From contig WJXW01000001.1 of NCBI GenBank assembly GCA_015832175.1, forward strand, positions 1,860,001 through 1,924,000: a stretch of DNA of 64,000 bases. The letters run 5' to 3'. The notes beneath the pieces are model-generated. The model worked only from the letters and a program-made list of their open reading frames with translations. It did not search any database and was not told the origin of the DNA. The translations under genes were made by a program, and so were the position numbers. This DNA comes from Paraphaeosphaeria minitans (taxonomy: Eukaryota; Ascomycota; Dothideomycetes; Pleosporales; Didymosphaeriaceae). This document shows positions 37,839 through 49,583 of this stretch, in pieces; the first letter of the stretch is position 1, and the number at the start of each line of letters is the position of its first letter.

Positions 37839-38390
37839 AAGGATGCTGAAGAGTGTACTTCAGTCGTCTCAAACCCACTCCGGGTATCCTGTGCGGTCAT
37901 TGTGCTCTTGTACCTAACTTTGCGGCGTCTCATCTGATTCTTCTGGCGAGGAGCATAGCAGATGGACGATCGTGCCGGAGAAAAATCCGAGGCAGGTGTC
38001 TCATATCGGAGAACGCTGCTTGAGACGAGCTTTGTGTAGCTAAAGCGACGTGTACCTATAGGTAGGTATTTGTGCCTGATGGTTCAAAGGTTTTCTTGTG
38101 ACGCCTTCCGAGGGTGTGGTATCATGGGCACACAGTATATGCAGCAATGCCTCTTGCTCGGCGGGGCTCCCAGCAGGTTATCAAGTAGTATACGCTCAAG
38201 ATAGGATATACAAGTATGTAATAGAGGGATGATGCTCATCGTGGAGGTCACGATTGCCTCGGCCCGCACCTGGCCCAAGCTCAAGCTCAAGCTCAAGCTC
38301 AAGCTCAAGCTCAAGTTCACCCCACTCGTTAGATACCTAGGAACCTACACGTCCATCCATTCGCAACATCCCCAATTCGACGACCACACA
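37839..38390. other. Spacer upstream of DUF423 gene
   Basis: Contains an AAGCTC hexamer array at 38276-38315, 75 bp before the DUF423 start codon, and little else. No RNA gene seen. Confidence 0.5.
38276..38315. repeat. (AAGCTC)n hexanucleotide repeat
   Basis: Six to seven copies of AAGCTC ending 75 bp upstream of the DUF423 start codon, probably in its 5' leader or core promoter. Confidence 0.9.
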
Positions 38391-38820
38391 ATGCCTCCCT
38401 TCTGGACAATCGGCACCCTCTATGGCGCGACATCTGTCGCCATTGGCGCCTTTGGCGCTCACGGCTTGAAGAAGCGCATTGCCGACCCGCAGCGCATCAC
38501 CAATTGGAGCACCGCGGCGCAGTACCAAGTCTGCCTCCCTTTCCGTTCTTCTCGCTTATACTATCTGCTGACATGGAATGTAGCTCGTTCACTCCGCCGT
38601 CCTCACCTTCGCCTCCGTTGTCGCGCCGCAAAACACGCTTGCCATGGGGCTCTTCACCGCGGGCATGACTATGTTCAGTGGCAGCATATACCTACTTGTG
38701 TTGGATCCGCAGAGGTGGAAATTTCTGGGCCCGGTGACTCCGTTGGGTGGCTTGTGCTTGATCGGTGGGTGGGTTGCGCTGGCGGTGGGAAAGAGGCCCA
38801 TTATGCCTAAGTTTAAATAG
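38391..38820 (+). CDS. DUF423/TMEM256-type small membrane protein
   Basis: Small four-helix membrane protein of the DUF423 family (TMEM256 in animals); function unknown. Exons 38391-38528 and 38584-38820 (55-bp intron) give 124 aa, the usual size. The first part reads FWTIGTLYGATSVAIGAFGAHGLKKR, with the family's G-AFGAHGL signature, then ITNWSTAAQYQ and LVHSAVLTFASVVAP. Later spans are MGLFTAGMTMFSGSIYLLVL and PVTPLGGLCLIGGWVALAVG. The product ends in a basic tail (KRPIMPKFK). The start is the first ATG in frame, directly before the first span. Confidence 0.93.
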
Positions 38821-39477
38821 AGAGAAGATATAGACTCGGAGAGGGGGAGCGGACGGGCGGGTATGTGTACGATAAGGAAGATAGGGGTACGGATGTGGTG
38901 TCATGAGCCACATGTACGATAAGTTTAGTGCATGACACGGCGTTCCTACACTCTGGCGGACTCCTCAAAAGACATGGAATACACGAGTTAGTGCAATAAC
39001 ATCAGATGTTTGAATTATGAGTCCAGCCTAGGTCATCGCTAATCCGAGAGTGGAGTTATCGGGTTGGCGAAATGAGTGGCGATTTCAATTTTGCAAGTAC
39101 GAGCGCGATGGTTGGAGGCTGGCCCGCTAGCATAGTATAGAGACACGTGCTGCGATTGCTTGCGATCAAGTATCGAGGAATACTTCAAGGACTCGGTAGA
39201 GAGGAGCACTCTCGGACGCTTACATCTCGCCCACACGTCTATCGCCGTCCGTCGCCCCTGGCTCCGTGCCTGTAATTCCGATTCTGAATACAAATTGGAG
39301 GGCATATATCACGAGACGAATAGGCCCGCTATCGAGAACGTCCAGATGTTGGTCCCACGTCACGTGCACGGATAATCATTGACACGGCCGATCCGCGCTA
39401 GTGAGCTCATGGCCAAAAGTTAAACCCGCGCTCTCACCTTTGCGACAGCGACACTAATCCGCCAACCACTACCCATA
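38821..39477. other. Intergenic spacer DUF423-PRP46
   Basis: 657 bp between same-strand genes; should hold the PRP46 promoter. No repeat or RNA recognised. Confidence 0.5.
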
Positions 39478-40908
39478 ATGGCCGACACATTACCGAGCAC
39501 TGCGGCCGATTATGCCGTCCGCGCATCTGCGAAACGAACGCGCGAGATATTCGCCGCCGATACACTCCAATACCCTTCCTCTGGCGTCGACAGCACGCGC
39601 GTTTCGACGCGAATACACCAGGAATACCATCATGTGCAGGAGCTACCCGTCGCGCTGGCGGCGAAAATGGCTACAGCAGCGACCACAGCTGCAGAGAAGA
39701 GGCGGAAGATCAAAAACGCAAATGCAGAGGAACAGGCATCGGATCCAAAGATGCGCAAGATGATCGCAGCCTCTTCGGAGAAGGCTGAGAAGGCAAAAGA
39801 GGCACAGTCAATGGCACTGACGCTGCGATCGGGCAAGGGTGCTGCGCCAAATGCACAGGGACCCACGCCGATGCGCAACACGCCATCGACTGCTTTGGTG
39901 CGCAAGGATACCGTGAGAGCGGTGAAGCCTGAGTGGCATGCGCCGTGGAGACCGTTCAGAGTAATTAGCGGGCACATGGGATGGGTGCGCTCGCTGGCCG
40001 TCGAACCGGACAACCAGTGGTTTGCTAGTGGAGCCGCCGACAGGACTATCAAGATTTGGGATCTGGCCACTGGTACGCTGAAATTGACATTGACTGGCCA
40101 CATCAGCGCCGTTCGAGGTCTTGCTGTGTCTCCCAGACACCCTTATCTATTCTCCTGCGGTGAGGACAAGATGGTGAAGTGCTGGGATCTCGAAACGAAT
40201 AAGGTCATCAGGCATTACCACGGCCACTTGAGCGGCGTGTACAGCCTTAGCCTGCATCCTACGCTCGATGTGCTTGTAACTGGAGGACGCGATGGTGTGG
40301 CCAGGGTGTGGGATATGCGAACACGTACCAACGTCCACGTTATGGGCGGACACAAGGGCACGATTGCCGACCTGCAGTGCCAGGAAGCGGATCCGCAAGT
40401 GATCACTGGCTCCATGGATTCCACCATCCGACTGTGGGATCTGGCCGCGAACAAGACTATGGCTGTCTTGACGCATCACAAGAAGGCGGTACGAGCACTT
40501 ACGATCCACCCTTCCGAGTTCACATTCGCATCTGGATCCGCGCAGTCAATAAAACAGTTCAAGTGCCCCGAAGGCGCGTTCATGCAGAATTTCAACGGCC
40601 ACAACTCTATCATCAACACGCTCTCCGTTAACGAAGACAACGTCATGTTCTCGGGCGGCGATGACGGATCAGTCTCCTTCTGGGACTGGAAGACGGGCCA
40701 CCGCTTCCAGCAGACCGACTCAATCGCCCAGCCTGGTTCATTGGATGCCGAAGCAGGCATCATGTGCTCTACATTTGACAAGACTGGCCTTCGCCTAATC
40801 ACAGGTGAATCAGACAAATCAATCAAGCTTTGGAAGCAAGATGAAAACGCAACCGAAGACTCGCACCCGCTCGAGTGGAAGCCCACACTTGGCCGCCAGA
40901 AGTTCTAG
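39478..40908 (+). CDS. PRP46: Pre-mRNA splicing factor Prp46 (PLRG1), WD40
   Basis: WD40 subunit of the Prp19-associated (NTC) complex that acts in spliceosome activation, nucleus. A single exon of 476 codons. Residues 1 to about 150 are the variable, Lys/Ala-rich N-terminus; the conserved block [24 protein letters not shown] then opens a seven-bladed propeller: [13 protein letters not shown] blade ends [52 protein letters not shown], a degenerate blade, [13 protein letters not shown] and [35 protein letters not shown] is typical of PLRG1. The protein ends [11 protein letters not shown]. It is one of two intronless genes in the window. Confidence 0.96.
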   Translation: MADTLPSTAADYAVRASAKRTREIFAADTLQYPSSGVDSTRVSTRIHQEYHHVQELPVALAAKMATAATTAAEKRRKIKNANAEEQASDPKMRKMIAASSEKAEKAKEAQSMALTLRSGKGAAPNAQGPTPMRNTPSTALVRKDTVRAVKPEWHAPWRPFRVISGHMGWVRSLAVEPDNQWFASGAADRTIKIWDLATGTLKLTLTGHISAVRGLAVSPRHPYLFSCGEDKMVKCWDLETNKVIRHYHGHLSGVYSLSLHPTLDVLVTGGRDGVARVWDMRTRTNVHVMGGHKGTIADLQCQEADPQVITGSMDSTIRLWDLAANKTMAVLTHHKKAVRALTIHPSEFTFASGSAQSIKQFKCPEGAFMQNFNGHNSIINTLSVNEDNVMFSGGDDGSVSFWDWKTGHRFQQTDSIAQPGSLDAEAGIMCSTFDKTGLRLITGESDKSIKLWKQDENATEDSHPLEWKPTLGRQKF

Positions 40909-42475
40909 AGCAGTTGCCATTATTCAATGGACCGTTATGGAGACTTCGATTCAGAAGGCCCAGATAGACCTCCACGCTCCGCGGTCAGATGCACACCAAA
41001 AGGTTACAAGGTTCTGACCGCAGGGTGCCGGGAAGCGGAAACAGCCGCGATCGGCAGTGTGCAGGCTGCTGTTGGTGGCAGCCGTGAAAGCAAAAGGCAC
41101 CACGATGTCACAAGCGTAGGCATTGCAATTGCTGTGACACAATGAGATGCTGGACACAAAGCGCATCCATGCTCGGCCGGCCGCCGACTCACACTCAGGA
41201 CTCAGGCATGGGGGATCACCATGGGGAACTGGCGTAAACAACGCTGGATATAGCTAGCGAGGAGGAATTGCATCACCGACCCACGACGCCAGCTTCCATA
41301 CCACACCATGTACTATACACCAAATCTGCCACAACGGCATTCTGATACCCACACTCTACCAATCTACCTTGCACGTGCAAGCTCTAACCACCCGCAACCA
41401 GCCACCCGCCCATTTAACCAACCGGTCCCTATCTTTCACCCTCCCCCACGCACCCCCTCCCTTCCCACCCCGAAACCTGCATCGAGCGCAGATGCCCACC
41501 GCCCTACATACATCCATCCATCCAATTACCCTTTAACCTCGCCGAGCACGGCTGTACCGGGTTTGCGAAGTTACGCACGTAGCAGATGCGTGAGTGCGTG
41601 CGCGCTCTCGCCGAACCGCTGTGCGTGGCTGGCAGTATACCTACTAGGTAGCGTAGGTACTGGGATGCTTGGCCAGGAGACTTGCTTGGAAGTGGAGAGT
41701 GGTTGGGGGGAGGCATGTGGCGTTGCGAGGTGGGAAATTTGTACGGGCCGCGTGTACGAGTGTCGTTCGGCGGCGGCGGCGGCGGCGGCGGCGGCGTCAA
41801 CCTTGGTACGGTAGGGTTGCCTACGGTACGGTACGGTAGGTATGGCGATGAGATCCGACGTTTAGCGCTGGGTGCCGTACGGTAGTCTAACCTGTGCAAA
41901 GGTTTGTATGTACTGTAGGTACTGTACTGCACTGTACGGTAGGTAGACCACCTACCACGATGCCACACGACGGCCGCGCAATGTACGGTACCTATCTATC
42001 TACCATGTACTCGCATCCTCTTGCTCCGAGGTCCGGCGTACCGCACCGCACCGTACCGTACCGTACCCACCTCGCAGCACAAGCAGCCCCTCACACAAAC
42101 CCATGCATCCCCAATCACCAGAGCGACCACTCTGCATCCCAGGATCGGGGGTCCAGCCCCTCGCACTCGCACTCGCACTCGCGGTGTGCTCGTAAATCAC
42201 CGCTTTAGGAATCGCGGCTGGGTCCCCTTCCACACAGCCCAGTATACGCAATCCGGACCCCACGCCCCATCGCCGCACCGGCTGCGTGCAGTCTGTTCCT
42301 CCGTCCCGCACACACGCACTCGCCGGCGCGCTTCATACGTACCTGCTTAACTACCGGTAGGTAGCAGTGTTTACGCCGCCGGACACGGTTGCGGTGCAAA
42401 CAGGGTTGCTGACGCCCGTGTGGCTGCACCTCTCCGCTAGGTAGGTACCGTGTCTAGGTGGGTGGGTGGTCTATC

Positions 42476-42508
42476 GTACGGTACGGTACGGTACGGTACG
42501 GTACGGTA
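42476..42508. repeat. (ACGGT)n pentanucleotide repeat
   Basis: Six to seven perfect copies of a GGTAC-containing pentamer, within a region that also has scattered copies of the same pentamer at 41826-41840 and 42050-42066. Confidence 0.9.
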
Positions 42509-42856
42509 TCGCAAGTAAGCCAAGATGCGAAGCAGACGGGTGGGCTCGGGGACCACACACCCGCGTAGGCACCGTAGTCTCTGCCTCTGTGCAGGCCCCT
42601 AAGATTTCAGCCGGAGAAGGAGAGAGGGAGGGAGGTAGGTAGGTAGGTAGATAGGTACAGAAGTAAGTACCTACGATATGAGCAAGGAGTGGGAGGGGGG
42701 TTTGGATGCGCAGCGGGACGGGTCGGTGTTGGAGCGGGATGATTCACTGTGCAGTGTGGACGAGCGGACGGGCGGGCGGGCGGACGGACGGGTGTTGGGG
42801 GTGGGGGTGGGGGGTTCTAGGTTATGATGCTGGATGGTGCGGTGGGTAGGTGGTCT

Positions 42857-42910
42857 CGATAGGATACCTAGGATAGGATACCTAGGATAGGATACGGTAG
42901 GATACCTAGA
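42857..42910. repeat. ATAGGATACCTAGG repeats
   Basis: Three to four tandem copies of a roughly 16-bp unit containing the palindrome CCTAGG, in the same spacer. Confidence 0.8.
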
Positions 42911-44183
42911 GGCGTGCCTACGGACGAAAACAAGTGATATCTACCACGGACCCAGGCAGCTACCTAGCCCGTAGGTACAACCACGACTCCCGTACAGTAC
43001 GCTGCACCGGGCTGCGTTTGCGATGAGCTGATCAGTCCGGGAGGGTGGTCTACCTAGCTAGGCACGGTATCGTATGCGGAGAGGTCGGACCTCGGTGCTG
43101 AGCTGTGTGAAATACTTGCATGGTGTCACTAGGTACCCTACCCATCACTTCAGCGCAGCGTCCGCGCACGTAATGTTTCCGGAACAGACTGTCTATTCAT
43201 CTCGCATGCGCGGTTTTGCCTGCTCGGTGGAATTGACTTTGTATTCCCTGCCTGCCTGCCTGCCTGCTTGCTTGCACTTGGGGCTGAACTGCAGGGCCGC
43301 CAGCTCGGCGACTGCACTGCTGCGCGGAGGCTGTCTAGCGAGCGTAGGGTGTATCGTACATACATGCGTGGCCATGACTATCCGCTGAGGAGGCCCTGCT
43401 TCCCTGCGACCATCTTTCGATTCCAGCGCAAACTTGATACCGTCCACTCCATACATACATCTCCCCCGCAGCCCGCCAGTCTTCCGCCGCAACAGAACGT
43501 TCCGTTGCAAGACGATCGTTTCTCGTTGTTTACGCAGGATGAACGCCGGCCCTGTGCAGTCCAGCCCTCCCGCATGAACGCGTCCCCGTGCGGTACATGG
43601 CATGTGTGATGGGGGTTGCAGCTGGGCGGTGCGCCACATCTGCGTGCGCGCGACCGCGTTCCAGAAGGCCCCCAAGAACGCGTACACGAGCCGGTGCAGG
43701 ACCCGAGCCAGCACACGCACGCTCGGGAACTCGAGCAAAGAACGAAACTGTGAAACCGAAACCCCGTGCGACGGCGGTGTGCTTACCGCAACGGGCAGGA
43801 CCGACGTTGCAGTGCCGTGGCGGCCACGCAGTGTGAGCCACCGCGAACCGTATTCACGGAGTCACGAGCGGTTCGGGCTGCGAGCGTACACTACTCCCGA
43901 ATTCGGACAATGGTTGGGAGACTGATTGATTGGACGCGGGTACGAGGGGTGGGAGCACATCGGTTTGAGCGTGCGGCGGGGAAATGCGAACGGAATCGGG
44001 CGATACGACGGTCTACGCGCCTGCGCTGATAGGAAAGAGTTTCGCGTGGAATCCGGTGAGGACGCGAGGGCATATCGCGCATGCTATAGCACCACCAACC
44101 GTGGTATGCCTTTTGATTAGATTAATTGCTGTTCCCCGCAACATGGCGCAGGGCTGGAATCCATACTCGCGGTAGGTGCTTGC

Positions 44184-46802
44184 TCAGGTCGGGACGAGGC
44201 CCTTGACTTCCTCGTCGCCGCCTAGAGCGAGCCGCACTTCGTCTTCTGCGACCCCCAACCGCACCCGTCCAACACGCTCGCCATGCCGGTACTCTGTGCC
44301 AATGATGCCCGCTTCCGTGAGCTCTGCAGCGGCGGAAGCAATGCCTAATGCGCGGGCGGCCTTTTCGTTGGCCTGTTTCGAAATGCCATCCTTGAACTTC
44401 GTGGAAGTTGACGTGTGGATTTGCTGCGTCGTGGTGCCTGTGCCTTCGTCACCGTTGTCAGCCAGAAGCAGATACTCGTGTATCGGCTGCAGCTGGCTCA
44501 TCAAACCCAACCGTCTGACTTCATCGACAACGTCCCCAAGCACGGCCTCCCCGATGCCCGTACGCCGGACACGCGCCAATAGGGCTGCAAGAAAGACCTT
44601 GGACGCCAGTGGCAAGGCATGCAGAGCCACCTGCAGGGGACTGCTCGTGGCTTCGTTGATGGCTTGTCTGATGGTCGCCCACGTGACTTCACCCTTCTTC
44701 TTGCCAGGGCCTGCATTTTGTTGCTGCACACTGGCCGATTCACCGCTGTCTTTGGGGGGCCGAGTTCCTGCCTTGCCTTTGTTGCGCCCCGTGCGACTGG
44801 GGGTTGGGGGCTGGCCTTCTTCGCCCTCGACCTCTTGCTCTGCTGCCTCGGTTTCCGCAATCTCGACGGCGCGTCTGCAGATATCCAACGCACGGCGGGC
44901 GTCACCGCTCACCGCCGCAACTTTACGTGCCGCAAACTGGATAGCATCTGGATGGACGATGTTACCAGGGACACCCTCCAGTCGGGACTGTATAATTTGA
45001 GTCAATTGATCATGCGTATACCCTGAAAAGGTAATACGTGACAGGCCTGTGCGCGTGTTAGCCTCGCTATCCTGGGACCCGGAGGATGCCGCCTGCACCC
45101 CGATCAAGGGACAAATTGCACGCTCCTAAACATCTGGCTCTGTTTTGCGCTAGAATGGTACGGCGGGGCGTTTGAAAGGATCGTGTTGCCTGCACTTACC
45201 AAGACGACTACTGATTTTGTTGCTCAACGTTCGCTCCGGTAAATCCATGGTATTGGCAACGGCAAGTACAATCAGTCTGCTGTGCCGCAGGTTGGGCCAA
45301 TTAAAGAAATTATACATGACGGACTGGTTTTTGGTAACCAGTTGGTCGAGCTCATCCATGAGGACGACGCAGGGTACACGCCGCGGGTTTGGAGTATTGA
45401 ACTCGCGTTCCAGAAGCTCCAGCGCATGCGACGGGCTGACGCGATCATCGTGCAAAGTCTGCCAGAGAAGCGAGTAGGCCTGGTGAGGATCCGTGACCTT
45501 CATACCATTAATCTCGCAAAATATGAAGTCGTCCAGTTCTTCAGCCATGGCTGCTGCCTGCAGCTGCATTACCACTTCTCGTACGGTAGCCGTCTTCCCA
45601 GTACCGGGCGTACCGGAGATGTAAATGCAGGCGCCCGAGCCGTCTATGATGGCCGCTTCCAATTCACGGTACACTGTGGAGAACTCCTCTTCGCGACAAG
45701 GGAGTGCGTCAGGTACAGATGAAACATGCAGCTGGTTTCGAGCAATCTGGAATGGAGAGGATATGGCTGAAGGGTCGAGTAGTCGGGTCCCGAGAGGAGT
45801 GAACATGAGCTGTTTCTTGACCACTATGCGTTTATGTGTCGGGGTAAGGAACTTCTTCGCAGCCGGGCTCTTCCTTGTAGAGGTTGGAGTAGTGGCCTGA
45901 CCCAACTTGCGGCGCTTTCTGGGTGTTTTGGGTGCCCCATCGTCGTCAGAGTCGGGCGCCACGAAGTCGTCCAGGTCCGCAGTGTCTTTCCCTGGGCGGC
46001 CGCGCTTGCGGGTGGCTTTGGTCTGGCTCTCCACCAATTCATTCAAGGCGAGGATATCCTTCGCGCCCTGGTAAACATCTTCCCACACAAATTCCGGGGT
46101 ATAGGTTGTGGTCCTAGTGTTGCAGCCTCGCCTGCATAGGAATATCTTGCCATGGTTCTTGTCCGTCTTCCTCACCTGGCCGCTCGGGTACAGGCGCTTG
46201 AACTCGTCGTGCGAAACGATTTTGGCGGTGCCGTTGATGGTCGTGAGCTCGTTGTTGTCGAAAGCGGGCGATATGTATAGTTCGTTCTGCAGGCTGTCAG
46301 TCTACGACGCTGCCCTGCCAGAGAGATGTGGACGCACAGGAAGGAAGTCGGTCCGCTTGGTGCTCTTGTTGTTGATCTCGGCTTCCGAGGCAAACCACAT
46401 GAACTTGGCCATCTTCTCGTTGTGCTCGTCCTCATCTTCGAAGAATTCGCATATAAGCCCAACCCAAGCCTGATTGCCCTCTGCCTTCAAGAACACCGCA
46501 TCGCCCTGCAATTTGATGAGTGTGCGCCCTCGGCAGCATTTGCTGGATATACTCACCACTTTGCAGGTGAAGGTGCCCATACGAGCCCCCACAATGCGCG
46601 GGCCAGCGCTTGCGACAGCTGCCTTGCGCTTTCGCGGCGTCTCACTCTGCGAGGCTTGGGCATCGGATGCGTCCTCGTAAATCCACTCCCATGGATGGTC
46701 TTCGTAGCCGAGCTCATCGTCGGAATCCTCGCGTTGGACGGCGCCACTGGCGAGGATCTGTAGTGCCTTTTCGGCTCTGGATCGTTTCGGTGCCATGGCC
46801 AT
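44184..46802 (-). CDS. ORC1: Origin recognition complex subunit 1
   Basis: Largest ORC subunit; binds origins and loads MCM with Cdc6, nucleus. Exons 46802-46557, 46505-46338, 46286-45200 and 45046-44184 give 787 aa. An N-terminal BAH domain (about residues 60-180) includes GDAVFLKAEGNQAWVGLI and FMWFASEAEINN. A basic, disordered stretch follows (KRGRPGK, PRKRRKLG). The AAA+ domain has Walker A GTPGTGKTATV, Walker B VVLMDELDQL, sensor-1 VLAVANTMDLPERTL and the sensor-2 region GDARRALDICRRAVEI. A winged-helix region ends the protein. Intron 1 (51 bp, GTGAGT...TTGCAG) keeps frame and lacks stops, and removing it restores the BAH motif KVGDAVFLK. Intron 3 is 153 bp. Start could be ATG 46802 or 46796. 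Confidence 0.96.
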
Positions 46803-47393
46803 GTGTGGTTGACGTTTTGGCGCAGCTTACAACGGTAGAAAACATTAGATGTCGGACGCGCGACCGCGTCGCTCTTGGCGCTAGGGGAACGCGACTCGCG
46901 CAGGCCATGGGGCTCCACCAACGTCATACACGAAGAACCCTCACGACCATCAAAGACATCAAGAGCATCAAGAGCAACCACAGCACATGGCACGTCAGAG
47001 CACAAGCAGGGCAGACAATGCTGAGAGAGAGGTAATAGTAATGTTCATGGCGCTAATCCGAGGGTGCGCAAGGTGTACCTAGGGGCTTCTAGGCCTGCCA
47101 GCTGGGTCCAGTCCTTCCATGTACCCAGCAAAGGGAAAGCTTCCCAGAAGCGAAAAGAACACGCCCAAACTCCAGCCCATCCATTCGTGAGACCAAGCGA
47201 AGGACCCTTTCGTCACTTGGGTTTGTCTGACCGATAACCCCCGCTGAAATGCTATGCAGAAAAAGAAAAAGAAACAATAATGTACAAGACTGCGTCCTGA
47301 GAACGAGGGACGGGAACATGGCAGTGCTGAGCGTGCTCAAGCCTTGGCCGGGGCTCCGGTAACGAATGCGCGAAAAGTCGCTTCATGTGACGC
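46803..47393. other. Intergenic spacer ORC1-bZIP
   Basis: 591 bp; holds the ORC1 promoter and the bZIP gene's 3' UTR. No repeat or RNA recognised. Confidence 0.5.
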
Positions 47394-48387
47394 TCACATG
47401 CCAGGGATGGGATGCATCGGCGGGGTGCGAGGCATCGAGTCTGGCGTGGTGGGCTGGTACATCTCGGGTGGGGAGTTGGCCTGAGAGGCCTCGAACGAGT
47501 CGCTCAGGAGTGGTGGTGTCTGCCACGGGACTGTCAGCGGGTGGCTTGTCGAAGTGCGATGTAGTGGATTGAAGAGTTGGAATTCAATGTGCGTAAGAGT
47601 AGGATTTGCAAGGAGGGAGCTTTACATGAGCACCGCTAGGCGGGTAAGCGTGTGGAGGAGGCATCTCCATCGAGTTCATGAGCTGGTAGCCGCTCGCGAA
47701 GGGGTTCGCAATGTCGTCTTCGTGGTAGTACTCCGACTTCATGGGTGGCGCCAGGCTGGGGAGGGTGGGAGGGTAGGCAGCCGAGAGCGGGGGCAGGTAC
47801 GCGTATGTGGTCATCTCGGGCGAGATGGTGGTTGGTATTGAGTGGTAGGGCGTAGCGGTGGTTGTGTAGGGCACCGGATACGCGGCTGACTCGGGGGTGG
47901 GGTAAGCGCTGTACGAGAAGGGCGGAGGCGAGGTGGACAGCTGGCGGTCGGTGTACTGGTGCGAGAACATGCCCCTCTCCTCGTAGGTCTGCATCTCGGG
48001 CGTTCGGCGGCTGAAGTCGGATTCGGAGGAAGCTGGCGAAGGGAAGGACTGGCGTGCGGAGGGCTGGGTGGGCTGGAGCTCGGCATGCTTCTGCTCGGGC
48101 GAGGCCGAGCTCGATGCGGCGCGGCGCTCCAAGTCTTCGAGCCTCTTCTTGAGCTTCTTGCGGTAGTTGCCTGCAGCACGTTAGGAGCCAGGCCAGAGGT
48201 TGGGCGAGGCAGAGGACTCACGTTGAGCAATCCGGTTCTGGATCCTTCGGCGCTCGGCAAGGTCTGAGATCTTGGTCCAGTCCTCGTTGGGGTTGGCCGA
48301 GGCGGAGAAGGCACTCGAGGTGCCCGAGTATCTGTGGGTGGGCGCGACGGGAGCGGCGGCGTACTGGTAGCCAGCGTGCCTGTGCAT
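47394..48387 (-). CDS. bZIP transcription factor
   Basis: Sequence-specific nuclear regulator. Exons 48387-48222, 48170-47626 and 47519-47394 give 278 aa. The basic region is formed across intron 1: ISDLAERRRIQNRIAQR joined to NYRKKLKKRLEDLERRA. The arrangement N-x-x-A-Q-R of the AP-1-like fungal class is present. The leucine zipper is very short, with only two clear heptads before a Ser/Pro-rich region, so dimerisation may rely on few heptads. The remainder is Tyr/Pro/Ser-rich, with SEYYHEDDIANPFASGY and a final exon ending PTTPDSMPRTPPMHPIPGM. The 3' exon was found by its splice sites (GTAAAG donor, CTGAC branch, GGCAG acceptor) and keeps phase 0. Its target is unknown. A 9-bp tandem repeat lies 55 bp upstream of the start. 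Confidence 0.88.
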
Positions 48388-48441
48388 GGTGGCGTGTGTT
48401 GAGGAAGAAGAGAAGGAGGAAGCGGAAGAGGTGGGGCCGAG

Positions 48442-48554
48442 TGATCTGTCTGATCTGTATGATCTGTATGATCTGTATGATCTGTATGATCTGTATGATC
48501 TGTATGATCTGTATGATCTGTATGATCTGTATGATCCGTATGATCTGTCTGATC
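48442..48554. repeat. 9-bp tandem repeat upstream of the bZIP gene
   Basis: About 12 copies of TGATCTGTA, with a few variant copies (GTC, CGTA) at the ends, starting 55 bp from the bZIP ATG; it is probably in the 5' leader or core promoter. Each copy contains GATC. Confidence 0.92.
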
Positions 48555-49140
48555 AGAGTGGGTATGTGAGAGCAGTGCAGGATGCCGTGAGCAAGATGAA
48601 GGCGGTTGGCAGGTGGGACGGGGTATTATGTATACAGGATTGCGGGCGCCTGGTGGCATAAATATGGACGAGAGGGCACTCGCTCTTGGACCCCTGGTCC
48701 GTCCAAGCTCGCTGCGCAGTGCTCGTAAGGCCGGCTCGCTCTTTGACAACGCCCTATGGGCTTCGCCCTGTGCGTCCAATTTGGGATATGCGTCGTCGGC
48801 CGTGAGGACCCACCGTCGGCTAGGGCGCGCTGCACTGCTGCAGGCTGGCGGGCATCCCACCGCCTCCAGCCCTATACCCACGCTAGCATGGGGTCCCAGA
48901 TTTACCAACCGCGAGCTGAGGAAGGCGGCGGTGGGGAGAAGTAGAGAGGATTAGGTGCGTAAAGTAAGGGGGGGCCAGCGGTCAGCCAGCGACACCAGGC
49001 CCTACTTGGCGCAGCCAGAGCACTGGAACTGGCGCAGCGAGCGAGGAACGAAACCAGATGAGCGTTGAAGAATCGGCACTGCAAGAAGCCTTCTCTGGCT
49101 GGTGGTGGTTGGCCTGGCTGGTGGTGGAGGTGGTGGAGGT

Positions 49141-49220
49141 GGTGGTTGCTGGTGGTTGCTGGTGGTTGCTGGTGGTTGCTGGTGGTTGCTGGTGGTTGCT
49201 GGTGGTTGCTGGTGGTTTCT
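49141..49220. repeat. 10-bp tandem repeat (GGTGGTTGCT)n
   Basis: Seven perfect copies and one variant of a 10-bp unit. Confidence 0.95.
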
Positions 49221-49233
49221 GGTTGTTGGCCTG

Positions 49234-49275
49234 GCTGCTGGCTGCTGGCTGCTGGCTGCTGGCTGCTGGCTGCTC
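49234..49275. repeat. 7-bp tandem repeat (GGCTGCT)n
   Basis: Five to six copies of a 7-bp unit, immediately after the 10-bp array. Confidence 0.9.
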
Positions 49276-49549
49276 TGGCTCCTGCTGCTGTCGCGGCGGG
49301 AGCACTGCACTGCACCGCGCCCGCTCGACTCCGCAACCCTCCGCAACCCTCCGCACGCACGCCGCTCCGGCGCCTCTCCCTAGGCCTCGTCGGCCTCCTG
49401 GGTGTCCTGGGCCTGAAGACAAGACTGCACACGGTGACGGGAAGCCGACAGCGGTCGCCCGGCATTGGCTGCTCTTGGGGGCCAGCGCAAAGAGCACTGC
49501 ACTTGGCCTAGCCACCACGCTGCGCATCGTGCACTGCTGGTCCACCTTG

Positions 49550-49583
49550 AGCCATGAGCCATGAGCCATGAGCCATGAGCCAT
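49550..49583. repeat. 7-bp tandem repeat (GAGCCAT)n
   Basis: Nearly five copies of a 7-bp unit. Confidence 0.9.

Larger units (their letters stand above)
40909..44183. other. Simple-repeat-rich spacer PRP46-ORC1
   Basis: 3.3 kb between convergent 3' ends. Dense in TAGGTAGG/GTACGG elements: 41790-41950, 42040-42066, (ACGGT)n at 42476-42508, GGTAGGTAGG near 42632-42650, ATAGGATACCTAGG copies at 42857-42910, a C/G-rich GGCGG run at 41771-41796, and (CCTG)/(CTTG) units near 43250-43276. Frames across it are repeat-driven. No gene recognised. Confidence 0.55.

Noticed and set aside
43193..43738. 181-codon minus-strand frame in the ORC1-PRP46 spacer
   Set aside because: Three overlapping frames of similar length occur here; none has a domain, and the region is simple-repeat-rich.
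47811..48908. 365-codon minus-strand frame with (DHT)n
   Set aside because: It overlaps the bZIP exons in another frame and is carried by the 9-bp repeat; it has no splice or domain support.
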